Origin: CAYSRM01 sp964475205
GTDB lineage: Bacteria > Verrucomicrobiota > Kiritimatiellia > UBA8416 > CAYSRM01
Reading direction: 5' to 3'
Assembly: GCA_964475205.1 (NCBI GenBank)
Contig: CAYYVQ010000067.1
Span: forward strand, 1-14,246
DNA: 14,246 nt
Shown here: one piece after another, positions 1 to 6,826 of the stretch
How positions within the stretch are numbered: the stretch's first letter is position 1
Layout: every line of letters starts with the position of its first letter
Translations under genes and position numbers: made by a program
Notes under the pieces: generated by a model
Databases searched by the model: none
What the model was told of the DNA's origin: nothing
The model's input: only the letters and a program-made list of their open reading frames with translations

Positions 1-108
1 CCGACTTCGTATTTAGCCCGCATTGATCACACTTTTTCAAGCAGAAACGGTTCAGGGTATTGGCAGTATGGGGCAAAACCGTTCGACTGATTGTTTCCGT
101 CCCCTTAT

Positions 109-222
109 CCCATCTTCGTCCCGATCATCATCGCTGCCATCCTCGTCCCGATCCTTGTCTCGATCATTATCGACAAAGATCGGGACAATGATCGTGATAA
201 GGATGAAGAGGATCAAGATCGG
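109..222. repeat. Hexamer-phased inverted repeat, locus A
   Basis: Two arrays of six-base units beginning GA diverge from a centre at 171/172. On the plus strand 172-213 reads as seven consecutive units, such as GACAAA, GATCGG and GACAAT. A three-base slip follows and two more units reach 222. On the minus strand 171-136 reads as six units, such as GATAAT, GATCGA and GACAAG. After a three-base slip four more units run to 109. The arms can also pair: 145-159 and 172-186 match at 14 of 15 bases around a 12-base loop. GATC occurs seven times in 123-220. No gene is credible in 1-292; the open frame here is the repeat read as Ser/Arg-rich protein. Confidence 0.75.
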
Positions 223-292
223 GCAAACCGGTTTTGGCCTGCAATGGCTGTGCTATGAAACGTCTATGCCGGAGAAGTGTGAGAAATCCGGC

Positions 293-1198
293 TTAGTTGC
301 TTAACTTGAAGATTGTAAAAAGCGCGATTGCGTAAAGAGCCAGATTGACCAGTGTGGGCAGATCCGTGACCAGGACCTTTTCAGGTCTTTCGCCTTTTTT
401 ATGTCGGTACACAAGATCCATGTAGCGAAACAGTCCGAAGACAACGAATGGAATGGTAAAGCCCAGGTTGTGAGTATTGAACTTTTCTATGGTATCGGGC
501 CATAAGGTATAGAGCGAGTATGCGACTATTGTTGCGCCTGCAACCGTTGAGATCAACTGGTTCAAAAGATCCGTGTCGTAGCTGCGCATGTTCTTTCTAT
601 GATTGCCGGATGTATGCTGTGTAAGTATCTTTTCCTGTCGGCGCTTGCAAAGGGCAAGAAAAAGAGCCAGCAGAAAGGTGCACAGCAGGAGCCATGGGGA
701 GATGACAACCCCTTCGAGCGCCAGCGCCCCTGCAATGGCTCTAAGCACAAATCCCGCAGCTATTACCATTATATCAAGAAGGGCCACCTGTTTGAGACCC
801 AGGTTGTAAATCATCTGGATTATTAAATATGCTGTAACAACCAGGAAAAACTGCAAGGAAAGAAGCCTTGCGCCGGCCGCCCCGGCAGTGAGCAAGACAA
901 TCCCAACGGGCCATGCAAGGGCGGGGGATATTCTCCCCGACGCGATTGGCCGGTTCTTTTTTTTAGGATGCTGGCGGTCGGCAGGGGCGTCTCTTATATC
1001 GTTGATCACGTATGTTGCGCTTGAGACCAGGCAAAAGAGAACCATGGCCAGCAGAGCCCGTAATAAGGATTCAATGCCAAGAGGCGTGTCCCTGGTAGTA
1101 TCCCAGTAGGCGAAGAAAAAAGCCGCCATCACCAGCGCGTTCTTTGTCCACTGGAAAGGACGCATAAGCAAAACTATGTCACGGAGTAGCCCCATCAT
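293..1198 (-). CDS. UbiA-family prenyltransferase, decaprenyl-phosphate phosphoribosyltransferase-like
   Basis: This is a polytopic membrane protein of about 301 residues with roughly eight or nine hydrophobic segments. The UbiA motif NDIRDAPADRQHPKKKNRP is present, with the Asp-rich NDxxDxxxD metal/diphosphate site followed by HPxKKxRPIASG. That form is typical of the branch containing mycobacterial DPPR synthase (Rv3806c), which puts phosphoribose onto decaprenyl phosphate. A second conserved region begins YDTDLLNQL. The frame stays open to 1279, but ATG codons at 1198 and 1195 follow a GGGGAG ribosome site, so I start there. The start overlaps the end of the upstream mannosyltransferase gene by 20 bases, which suggests translational coupling. 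I infer transfer of a phospho-sugar to a polyprenyl carrier for envelope glycans. Menaquinone- or heme-type UbiA substrates are less likely given the motif. No partner epimerase is in view. Confidence 0.85.
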   Translation of the reverse strand: MMGLLRDIVLLMRPFQWTKNALVMAAFFFAYWDTTRDTPLGIESLLRALLAMVLFCLVSSATYVINDIRDAPADRQHPKKKNRPIASGRISPALAWPVGIVLLTAGAAGARLLSLQFFLVVTAYLIIQMIYNLGLKQVALLDIMVIAAGFVLRAIAGALALEGVVISPWLLLCTFLLALFLALCKRRQEKILTQHTSGNHRKNMRSYDTDLLNQLISTVAGATIVAYSLYTLWPDTIEKFNTHNLGFTIPFVVFGLFRYMDLVYRHKKGERPEKVLVTDLPTLVNLALYAIALFTIFKLSN

Positions 1199-1937
1199 TG
1201 CTCCCCTTCTTTTTCGGCAGAGGTTTTCTTCTGGGTCCGTAACGAAAGACCAGCTTCCACACGATCCAAAGCGCTTCATTGAATATCTTCGTGCTCATCT
1301 TGGAATATCCGGATCTTCTGTCCTCGAATGTGATAGGCACTTCTTTGATCCTGAAACCAAGCATCCACGCGGAATGGGTGGTCTCAACCTGGAACGAGTA
1401 ACCGTTGGATATTATTGAATCAAGCTTGATTGCTTCAAGCACCTCTCTCCGGTAGCATTTGTATCCGCCTGTGGGATCGGTAACCGGCAGGCCGGTTATA
1501 ATCTGCACATACTTCGCTGCGGACTTGCTGAGCAACAGCCTGCTGAGCGGCCAGTTGGTTATCCTTATGCCGTTGACGTATCTGGACCCGAGCACAAGGT
1601 CCGCGTTTCCAGCTGCCTCAATAAATTTCGGTATTTCGGCAGGATCGTGGGAAAAATCGGCGTCCATCTCGAATATCAGGTCATAATCTTGTTTCAAAGC
1701 CCATTTAAAGCCTGTAATATAAGCTCTGCCCAGTCCGGCCTTGGCTGGATTGTGGACGGCATGAATCCAGGGCTTCTCGGCCGCCATGCTCGCAACTATT
1801 CGCCCGGTTCCGTCAGGCGAGTTATCGTCAACAAAGAGAACCTCAGCTTTCGGGACGGCGTTGTGAATTGCCGTTGAAATAGGGCCTACATTTTCTTTTT
1901 CGTCGTAAGTTGGTATAATAATAAGAACTTTTTCCAT
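1179..1937 (-). CDS. Polyprenol monophosphomannose synthase-like glycosyltransferase (GT2)
   Basis: The product is a 252-residue GT-A glycosyltransferase of the dolichol/polyprenol-phosphate mannose synthase group (DPM1 or Ppm1 catalytic domain). Visible motifs are PTYDEKEN (9-16), VDDNSPDGT (36-44), KAGLGRAY (66-73) and the metal-binding MDADFSHDP (91-99), followed by DPTGGYKCYRREVL. The family moves mannose (sometimes glucose) from GDP- or UDP-sugar to polyprenyl phosphate on the cytoplasmic face. There is no C-terminal membrane domain. The protein ends in a basic tail (RRKPLPKKK), so it probably binds the membrane peripherally. It is the first gene of a two-gene unit with the overlapping UbiA-family gene; together they suggest lipid-linked monosaccharide donors. 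No ribosome site precedes the ATG, and a promoter-like pair sits just upstream. The exact sugar is not readable from sequence. Confidence 0.88.
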   Translation of the reverse strand: MEKVLIIIPTYDEKENVGPISTAIHNAVPKAEVLFVDDNSPDGTGRIVASMAAEKPWIHAVHNPAKAGLGRAYITGFKWALKQDYDLIFEMDADFSHDPAEIPKFIEAAGNADLVLGSRYVNGIRITNWPLSRLLLSKSAAKYVQIITGLPVTDPTGGYKCYRREVLEAIKLDSIISNGYSFQVETTHSAWMLGFRIKEVPITFEDRRSGYSKMSTKIFNEALWIVWKLVFRYGPRRKPLPKKKGSNDGATP

Positions 1938-1943
1938 GGCGGC

Positions 1944-1973
1944 ACTATATAAGAGGTTGCATGTGATTGTCCA
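1944..1973 (-). promoter_or_regulatory. Candidate promoter of the GT2-UbiA unit (possibly leaderless)
   Basis: On the minus strand TGGACA (1973-1968) and TATAGT (1949-1944) are 18 bases apart. Only six bases separate the -10-like box from the ATG at 1937. Transcription would begin at or next to the start codon, which fits the lack of a Shine-Dalgarno sequence there. Confidence 0.45.
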
Positions 1974-1991
1974 GCCCGCTATCGAAACTTT

Positions 1992-2012
1992 CCTGCCTCC
2001 GGCGGAGGCAGG
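1992..2012. repeat. Small perfect palindrome CCTGCCTCC/GGAGGCAGG
   Basis: Arms 1992-2000 and 2004-2012 pair over nine bases with a three-base loop. It lies in the divergent intergenic region between the glycosyltransferase gene and def, and no T-run follows on either strand. A terminator role is therefore unlikely. It resembles the short G/C-rich hairpins that scatter through intergenic DNA. Confidence 0.6.
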
Positions 2013-2017
2013 CGCGG

Positions 2018-2060
2018 CTTGCCTGGATTATTCGCGCCTTGCGCAAATAATCCAGGCAAG
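2018..2060. repeat. Long palindrome overlapping the def promoter
   Basis: Arms 2018-2032 and 2046-2060 (CTTGCCTGGATTATT and its complement) pair perfectly over 15 bases. After one C/A mismatch, a further GCGC/GCGC pairing (2034-2037, 2041-2044) closes on a three-base CTT loop. The right arm is immediately followed by TATAAT at 2061. The genes on both sides point away from it, so it is not a terminator. It could be a mobile hairpin or a symmetric binding site. Confidence 0.7.
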
Positions 2061-2066
2061 TATAAT
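2039..2066 (+). promoter_or_regulatory. Candidate def-gltA promoter
   Basis: A consensus TATAAT at 2061-2066 lies 16 bases after TTGCGC at 2039-2044. The predicted start near 2073 leaves a leader of about 15 bases before the def ATG at 2088. The -35 box falls in the loop and inner stem of the palindrome, and the spacer coincides with its right arm. Confidence 0.5.
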
Positions 2067-2087
2067 GCTTAAGTGAGGATGAATAAG

Positions 2088-2624
2088 ATGGATTATCAAA
2101 TTAGAACATACGGGGATAAGGTGCTGAGACAGGCAGCAAAACGGGTTGGTGAAGTAACCGACGAAATCAGGCATATGGCCGATGATATGCTCGAAACCAT
2201 GTATGCTAACGATGGAATCGGGCTGGCTGCCGAGCAGGTGGGGCGGACTGAGGCCGTATGCGTAGTGGACATCAGCGCGGCAAAGTTGAATGAAGACAAT
2301 ATAGATGCTGTAAAAATGCCCCTTGTTATGATTGATCCTGAAATCGAGGAAACTTCCGGCCAATGCGCGGCAAAAGAAGGGTGCCTGAGTTTTCCGGAAA
2401 TATTTGTGGAGGTTAACAGGGCAGAGACTGTCTGCCTTGCATATACCGACACCAATGGCAAGCGTCAGCGTGTGGATGTTGACGGGCTTCTTGCAAGGGC
2501 AGTTCAGCACGAGATAGACCACCTGAATGGCGTACTGCTTGTGGATAAAATGTCCATGGTAGAGAAAGTTGCCGTGTCAGGGCGGCTTAAAAGACTTAAA
2601 AAACAGGCTAAAGCAGCAATGTGA
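2088..2624 (+). CDS. def: Peptide deformylase
   Basis: Peptide deformylase removes the N-formyl group from new polypeptides in the cytoplasm. All three family motifs are present: GIGLAAEQVG (43-52), EGCLSFPE with metal-ligand Cys99, and QHEIDHL (140-146) with ligands His141 and His145 and catalytic Glu142. The Pro usual in motif 1 (GLAAPQ) is replaced by Glu, a tolerated variant. The length of 178 residues is normal. I start at the ATG at 2088 because GAGG at 2075-2078 lies nine bases upstream; in-frame GTG 2073 and ATG 2079 lack a usable ribosome site. No fmt lies beside it, unlike in many bacteria. Citrate synthase follows within about 20 bases on the same strand, so the two are probably co-transcribed. 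Confidence 0.95.
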   Translation: MDYQIRTYGDKVLRQAAKRVGEVTDEIRHMADDMLETMYANDGIGLAAEQVGRTEAVCVVDISAAKLNEDNIDAVKMPLVMIDPEIEETSGQCAAKEGCLSFPEIFVEVNRAETVCLAYTDTNGKRQRVDVDGLLARAVQHEIDHLNGVLLVDKMSMVEKVAVSGRLKRLKKQAKAAM

Positions 2625-2645
2625 ATCAGGATGGAGAAGTGGACA

Positions 2646-4037
2646 ATGGGAGACGGATCGCTTGAGATTGATAGACTTGTTGACGGTGTGGTCGAAGCAG
2701 TGCATAACGAGAGCGCTGGTTCTTCCGAATCCGCGTATGCGGGAAAGAAAATTGACTGGCCGGTCCAGTGCACTGTAGGACCGGGGTTGGAAGGGGCAAT
2801 AGCCTGCGAAACAAAAGTAGGCTATGTGAACGGGTCGGAAGGCAGACTTATCTATCAGGGTTACGATGTTTTTGATCTGTGCCGGAAATCTTGTTTTGAA
2901 GAAGTCAGCTATCTCCTTCTTAAAGGAAAGCTGCCTACTGATAAGCAATTCGAGCGTTTCAACAAGAAGCTCATAGATTACAGGTATCTGCCAAATACTC
3001 AGCGGATGATGATGAGTTTTCCACTTGAATCAATGCATCCCATGGCGGCTTTGAGGCTGGGCGCCGACCTTATGCGCCGCAGACTGACATGGCGGGATGA
3101 TGTGCTCGGGCGGCCGTCTCTTGACGACGCCATTGCTGCGGACGAAGATTCAATCCCTATGGAAACTGTTCCGATGGGTGAAAGAAGGGCAATCTACGAG
3201 TTTCATCAGAAAAAGCGCCGCAGACCGGCGGGCGTACTGAAGGCTGATGACGCGGCAAGTCTTGACTCATGCTTTCACCTTATATCCGGGCTTGCGACCC
3301 TGGCGGCAGGAATTTCCAGAGTAAGGGACGACAAGCTTCCGGTTGAGCCGGATCCCCGGCTTGGGCATGCCGCGAATCTGCTGTATATGATGACCGGCAA
3401 AAAGCCGAGCGGGGAAGAAGAACGTATTATGGATATTGCGCTTATCCTGCACGCCGATCATGGCATGAACGCGAGCACCTTTGCGTCAATGGTTGTAGCG
3501 TCCACAATGTCTGATGTCTATTCGTCAGTCGGAGCGGGAATAGGAGCCTTGAGCGGTCCTCTTCATGGAGGAGCGAATGAACAGGTTCTGCGTGTGCTTC
3601 AGGCCATCGGTAAATCAGGGAATGTGGAACGCTGGTTCAGGAAAACCAGGAAAGCTGGAAAAGTTATTCCCGGATTTGGACACCGGGTCTATAAAACCTA
3701 TGATCCGCGCGCGCGGATACTCGCACCCCTGGCGCGGCATGTTGCCCGGAAACACGCGCAGCTTAATCCTCTTTATGAAACAGCCCTGAAACTTGAGGAC
3801 CTGGTGATATCAACGCTCGGCAAGGAAAAGGGGGTTTTTCCGAATGTCGATTTTTATTCCGGGCTGGTATACAGCAGCATGGGTATTCCTGCCGAAATGT
3901 TTACGCCCATTTTTGCAGTAAGCCGTGTTGCAGGCTGGAGCGCAAGGGTGCAGGAATATCTGAGAAACAACAGGATTTTCAGGCCCCGCGCAATATATGT
4001 AGGCAAATTTGGTAAAGAATACGACCGGGAAAAATGA
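2646..4037 (+). CDS. gltA: Citrate synthase, enlarged bacterial form
   Basis: Citrate synthase condenses acetyl-CoA with oxaloacetate. The conserved elements are in order: LHADHGMNAST (268-278, catalytic His272), GPLHGGANE (304-312, His307), PGFGHRVYKTYDPRA (342-356) and FPNVDFYSG (398-406, catalytic Asp402). The 463 residues exceed the usual 370-430. An N-terminal extension of about 50 residues precedes the canonical start of the fold (near ETKVGYVNGSEGRLIYQGYD). A charged loop of about 35 extra residues lies between the first helical region and LDSCFHLISGLATLAAG (roughly 150-198). I chose ATG 2646, which has GGAG nine bases upstream; ATG 2631 would add five residues but has no spacing for a ribosome site. 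2-Methylcitrate synthase is the main alternative and cannot be excluded. No prp genes are nearby. Confidence 0.92.
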   Translation: MGDGSLEIDRLVDGVVEAVHNESAGSSESAYAGKKIDWPVQCTVGPGLEGAIACETKVGYVNGSEGRLIYQGYDVFDLCRKSCFEEVSYLLLKGKLPTDKQFERFNKKLIDYRYLPNTQRMMMSFPLESMHPMAALRLGADLMRRRLTWRDDVLGRPSLDDAIAADEDSIPMETVPMGERRAIYEFHQKKRRRPAGVLKADDAASLDSCFHLISGLATLAAGISRVRDDKLPVEPDPRLGHAANLLYMMTGKKPSGEEERIMDIALILHADHGMNASTFASMVVASTMSDVYSSVGAGIGALSGPLHGGANEQVLRVLQAIGKSGNVERWFRKTRKAGKVIPGFGHRVYKTYDPRARILAPLARHVARKHAQLNPLYETALKLEDLVISTLGKEKGVFPNVDFYSGLVYSSMGIPAEMFTPIFAVSRVAGWSARVQEYLRNNRIFRPRAIYVGKFGKEYDREK

Positions 4038-4062
4038 AGGGGCAGGCCGCCTTTTTGAAAAA

Positions 4063-4857
4063 TTATTCCGGTCTGTCGCCGTTTCTCCTGAGAAATTCCT
4101 CTGTCATTGCCATGTATGCTTTTGATCCGGCTGAATTGCGGTCATATAGAACTATGGGCATCCCGTAGCTTGGCGCTTCGCTCAACCTTACGTTGCGGGG
4201 TATAACAGTATCATAAACCTTTTCGTTGAAATGACGCCTTACCTCTTCCACGACCTGCGATGAAAGGTTGGTCCGCTTGTCAAACATCGTAAGCAGAATG
4301 CCTTCTATGCAAAGACCGGGATTTGTCCTGTTCTCGTTCAACTGACGTATCAAACGTGATATCACGCTCAGGCCTTCCAGTGCGTAGTATTCCGATTGGA
4401 TGGGGAGCATTGCTGTGTGTGCGGCGGCCAATGCGTTCATGGTCAATATGCCGAGCGACGGGGGACAGTCTATAATAATATAGTTGTAGCGGCCGTCTTC
4501 AATTGCCGGGGTCAGGGCCTTGCTGCATCTGTGCAGGTAGGCATCGCTACGCGCTATTTCCACTTCCGCCCCGGCCAGGTCCAGTTCCGAGGGTATTATA
4601 TGAACCCGGCTCACGAGTGTTTCGCGAACGAGTCCATGTATTGAGCCTTCTCCGATAAGCGCCCGGTACAGGCTGGTTCCGTTTTCCTGTTCCAGTCCAA
4701 GTCCGCTTGTCGCATTAGCTTGCGGATCCATGTCAACCACCAGGACGTTTCGATCAAATTCAGCCAGGCAGGCGGCCAAATTTATCGCAGTTGTTGTCTT
4801 GCCTACTCCGCCTTTCTGGTTGGCTATGGCAACTACCTTGGGCGCGTTTTTCTCCAT
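4063..4857 (-). CDS. parA: Chromosome-partitioning ATPase ParA/Soj
   Basis: The product is a 264-residue ParA/Soj ATPase of the MinD/SIMIBI group. It has the deviant Walker A KGGVGKTT (15-22), the A' motif VVDMDPQANAT (40-50) and Walker B IIIDCPPSLG. The Soj-type C-terminal signature RLSEAPSYGMPIVLYD is also present. The protein dimerises on ATP, binds DNA nonspecifically and positions ParB-parS complexes. There is no N-terminal DNA-binding domain, as expected for a chromosomal rather than a plasmid type Ia ParA. It begins six bases after leuD, so it is probably the distal gene of the leuCD transcript. It converges on gltA with only 25 bases between. The usual partner parB, and gidB/rsmG, are absent. 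The sequence looks intact. Confidence 0.92.
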   Translation of the reverse strand: MEKNAPKVVAIANQKGGVGKTTTAINLAACLAEFDRNVLVVDMDPQANATSGLGLEQENGTSLYRALIGEGSIHGLVRETLVSRVHIIPSELDLAGAEVEIARSDAYLHRCSKALTPAIEDGRYNYIIIDCPPSLGILTMNALAAAHTAMLPIQSEYYALEGLSVISRLIRQLNENRTNPGLCIEGILLTMFDKRTNLSSQVVEEVRRHFNEKVYDTVIPRNVRLSEAPSYGMPIVLYDRNSAGSKAYMAMTEEFLRRNGDRPE

Positions 4858-4863
4858 TCTATG

Positions 4864-5424
4864 CTAGCTTCTGGCAGTTGTGATCATACCGGTAGAACGC
4901 GCATATTCAAAAATGCCGCCCGCATCAATTACCGGCTTCACAGCTCCCAGCTCCTTGAGTTTGTAAGTGTCTCCATCTCTGGAAATCTGCATGTTTTTAA
5001 TGTCGATCTCAACGGCGTCTCCTGTCTTAAAACGTCTGCACAAACTCTCTTCAGTTTCCAGGGGATAGAGTTCTCCAAGAGAAATGCAGTTTCGGAAGAA
5101 TATCCGCGCATACGACTGCGCCACGACGGCTTGTATACCCGCTGCTCCAAGCGATACGGGCGCGTGTTCGCGGGAGGAACCACAGCCGAAATTTTTCCCT
5201 GCTACTATTATAGAATATTCGGATTCTACAGCGCCTTGCTCAACGAAAGGGGGATAGGTGTCCGGAAGCCCTGACATGGCATGGGATCCGAGCTGCCTGT
5301 ATTCTTTTTCTATTGTAGGCACCAGGTTGAGATACCGGGCCGGAATTATCTGGTCAGTGTCAATGTCATCTCCAACGACAAAGACTTTTCCTTTAATGAT
5401 CCTGGATTTTTCTGTATGGCTCAT
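4864..5424 (-). CDS. leuD: 3-Isopropylmalate dehydratase small subunit, plant-like type
   Basis: This 186-residue protein is the swivelling small domain of isopropylmalate isomerase, which with LeuC converts 2- to 3-isopropylmalate in leucine synthesis. Visible are DDIDTDQIIPARYLNLVP (19-36), which includes the substrate-recognition loop, and GKNFGCGSSREHAP (76-89), the small-domain active-site segment. The YLNLVP ... YRQLGSHAM run resembles plant small subunits (YLTLVPS...EYEKLGSYAL) more than the E. coli protein. AGGA lies about eight bases before the ATG. It follows leuC by 53 bases and precedes parA by six. Members of this family also include homoaconitase and dimethylmalate dehydratase. 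The recognition loop favours isopropylmalate, but no leuA or leuB is in the window to confirm it. Confidence 0.9.
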   Translation of the reverse strand: MSHTEKSRIIKGKVFVVGDDIDTDQIIPARYLNLVPTIEKEYRQLGSHAMSGLPDTYPPFVEQGAVESEYSIIVAGKNFGCGSSREHAPVSLGAAGIQAVVAQSYARIFFRNCISLGELYPLETEESLCRRFKTGDAVEIDIKNMQISRDGDTYKLKELGAVKPVIDAGGIFEYARSTGMITTARS

Positions 5425-5477
5425 TTTAAGTGTCCTGTCTAACGTTTAAATCGTGATTCCTGCTGTGTTTGTTTTGA

Positions 5478-6773
5478 TCAGATGTCCCTTGGGTCTGTTA
5501 TGTGTCCGGTTACCGCCGAAGCAGCCGCTGTCAAAGGGGAAGCAAGAAAAATAGCCGATTGTTTCGAGCCCATTCTTCCTATGAAGTTTCTGTTGGTTGT
5601 GCTGATAACCGTCTCCGTGCCCGTAGTTCGTCCGTATGTGTCGACGGGGCCTCCAAGACAGGCCGCGCAGGAGGGAGGCGCAATATCCTCGCATCCTGCT
5701 TCAGCAAAGATCTCCACCAGGCTCTTTCCATCAACGGTCTCGCGCAGAAGTCCTTCTGCCACTTCCGCTGTGGCAGGCACGAGGAATGTCTTAATTGCAA
5801 CCCTACGGTCCTTGAGGATTTCCGCCGCCATTATAAAATCGCTCAGCTTGCCGCCAGTGCACGAGCCGATATATGCGCGGTCGAGCTTAATATCGGTTTT
5901 ATCTTTTGCAGGGGCGTACTTTGCCGGGCTGTGTGGTTCGGCAACGCATGGGACAAATTCTGAGACATTATAACGGGTTGTCTTGTATGGCCTGGCTCCG
6001 CTGTCGCCGCGCATCGGCTCAAACGGCTTGCCTGTCCGTTGGCGCACGTACTCTACGGTCTTGCTGTCAGGCTCGATAATTCCGTTTTTCGCCCCGGCCT
6101 CAATGGCCATGTTGCAGATTGTCATTCGATTTTCAATGTCCAGTTGGTCAATAACTTCTCCGGTAAACTCCATGGCTGAATAGTTTGCCCCGTCGACTCC
6201 TGTGTCGCCTATTATTCTCAGGATAATGTCCTTTCCCGTAACGTACTCGGGGCGTGTACCTTCGAGAATAAAACGAAGGGTAGGGGGTGTCTTGATGAGA
6301 AGCTTGCCTGCGCCCATCACAAAAGCAGCGTCGGTATTGCCTATGCCCGTGGCAAAAGCGCCAAGCGCCCCATGTGTGCAAGTGTGTGAATCTGTCCCGA
6401 ATATCACCTCTCCGGGCCGCACATGGCCCTGTTCGGGCAGCGCCACGTGGCAAACGCCCTGGTAACGGTTGGTTCCGACGTCATAGAAATGGGGCAGCGA
6501 TTGTTCTGCGGCAAATTCGCGCAGGGTGTCGATGTTACGGCGGGCTTTCTCATCCTTTGTAAAAATGTAGTGATCAGGGATTATGACGACTTTTTCGCGA
6601 TCCCATACCCTTGCGTCTTTCCCGAATTCCCTTTTGAAAATTCCAATCGTCCCTGGTCCGCAGACGTCGTGAGTCAACAGAATGTCAGCGTCAACCCAGA
6701 TGTTCTGTCCCGCTTCCACGGCGCTGTTGCCAGATGCCCTGGCAAGAATCTTTTCCGTAATGGTTCCAGCCAT
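5478..6773 (-). CDS. leuC: 3-Isopropylmalate dehydratase large subunit, plant-like type
   Basis: This is a 431-residue aconitase-superfamily large subunit carrying the [4Fe-4S] cluster. The cluster ligands are Cys305 (IGSCTGG), Cys369 and Cys372 (PPSCAACLGG). Other conserved stretches are THDVCGPGTIGIF (34-46), GTDSHTCTHGALG (126-138) and STTNRNFIGRMG near the C-terminus. The overall wording (WDREKVVIIPDHYIFTKDE, GIGNTDAAFVMGAGKLL) is closest in my recollection to plant IPMI large subunits and related bacterial forms. The 431 residues fit this shorter type rather than the ~466-residue E. coli LeuC. With LeuD it isomerises 2-isopropylmalate. AGGGAAG precedes the ATG by about ten bases. A role in a citrate- or homoaconitate-type reaction is possible given gltA nearby, but the motifs favour leucine synthesis. 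Confidence 0.92.
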   Translation of the reverse strand: MAGTITEKILARASGNSAVEAGQNIWVDADILLTHDVCGPGTIGIFKREFGKDARVWDREKVVIIPDHYIFTKDEKARRNIDTLREFAAEQSLPHFYDVGTNRYQGVCHVALPEQGHVRPGEVIFGTDSHTCTHGALGAFATGIGNTDAAFVMGAGKLLIKTPPTLRFILEGTRPEYVTGKDIILRIIGDTGVDGANYSAMEFTGEVIDQLDIENRMTICNMAIEAGAKNGIIEPDSKTVEYVRQRTGKPFEPMRGDSGARPYKTTRYNVSEFVPCVAEPHSPAKYAPAKDKTDIKLDRAYIGSCTGGKLSDFIMAAEILKDRRVAIKTFLVPATAEVAEGLLRETVDGKSLVEIFAEAGCEDIAPPSCAACLGGPVDTYGRTTGTETVISTTNRNFIGRMGSKQSAIFLASPLTAAASAVTGHITDPRDI

Positions 6774-6796
6774 ATGTTACACACTTCCCTTTCTGA

Positions 6797-6802
6797 ATTA
6801 TA
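6797..6802 (-). promoter_or_regulatory. Candidate -10 box for leuC
   Basis: A perfect TATAAT lies on the minus strand in the 53-base gap before leuC, giving a leader of about 17 bases that includes the AGGGAAG ribosome site. No good -35 hexamer sits at the expected distance, so this is only a candidate. Read-through from the upstream hypothetical gene is equally possible. Confidence 0.35.
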
Positions 6803-6826
6803 GAAACACCTTGTTCGAAGAGCCTG

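Noticed and set aside
109..222. CRISPR array
   Set aside because: The units are six bases, degenerate and contiguous, with no spacers and no cas genes.
268..292. GCCGGA/TCCGGC hairpin right after the UbiA-family gene as a terminator
   Set aside because: The stem is only six bases with a 13-base loop and no T-run follows on the minus strand.
23..304. A 93-codon open frame rich in Ser and Arg
   Set aside because: It is the hexamer array at 109-222 read in one frame; it has no ribosome site and no protein-like character outside the repeat.
4038..4062. Bidirectional terminator between gltA and parA
   Set aside because: The G/C part pairs over about three bases only; the T-run alone is not enough to call it.
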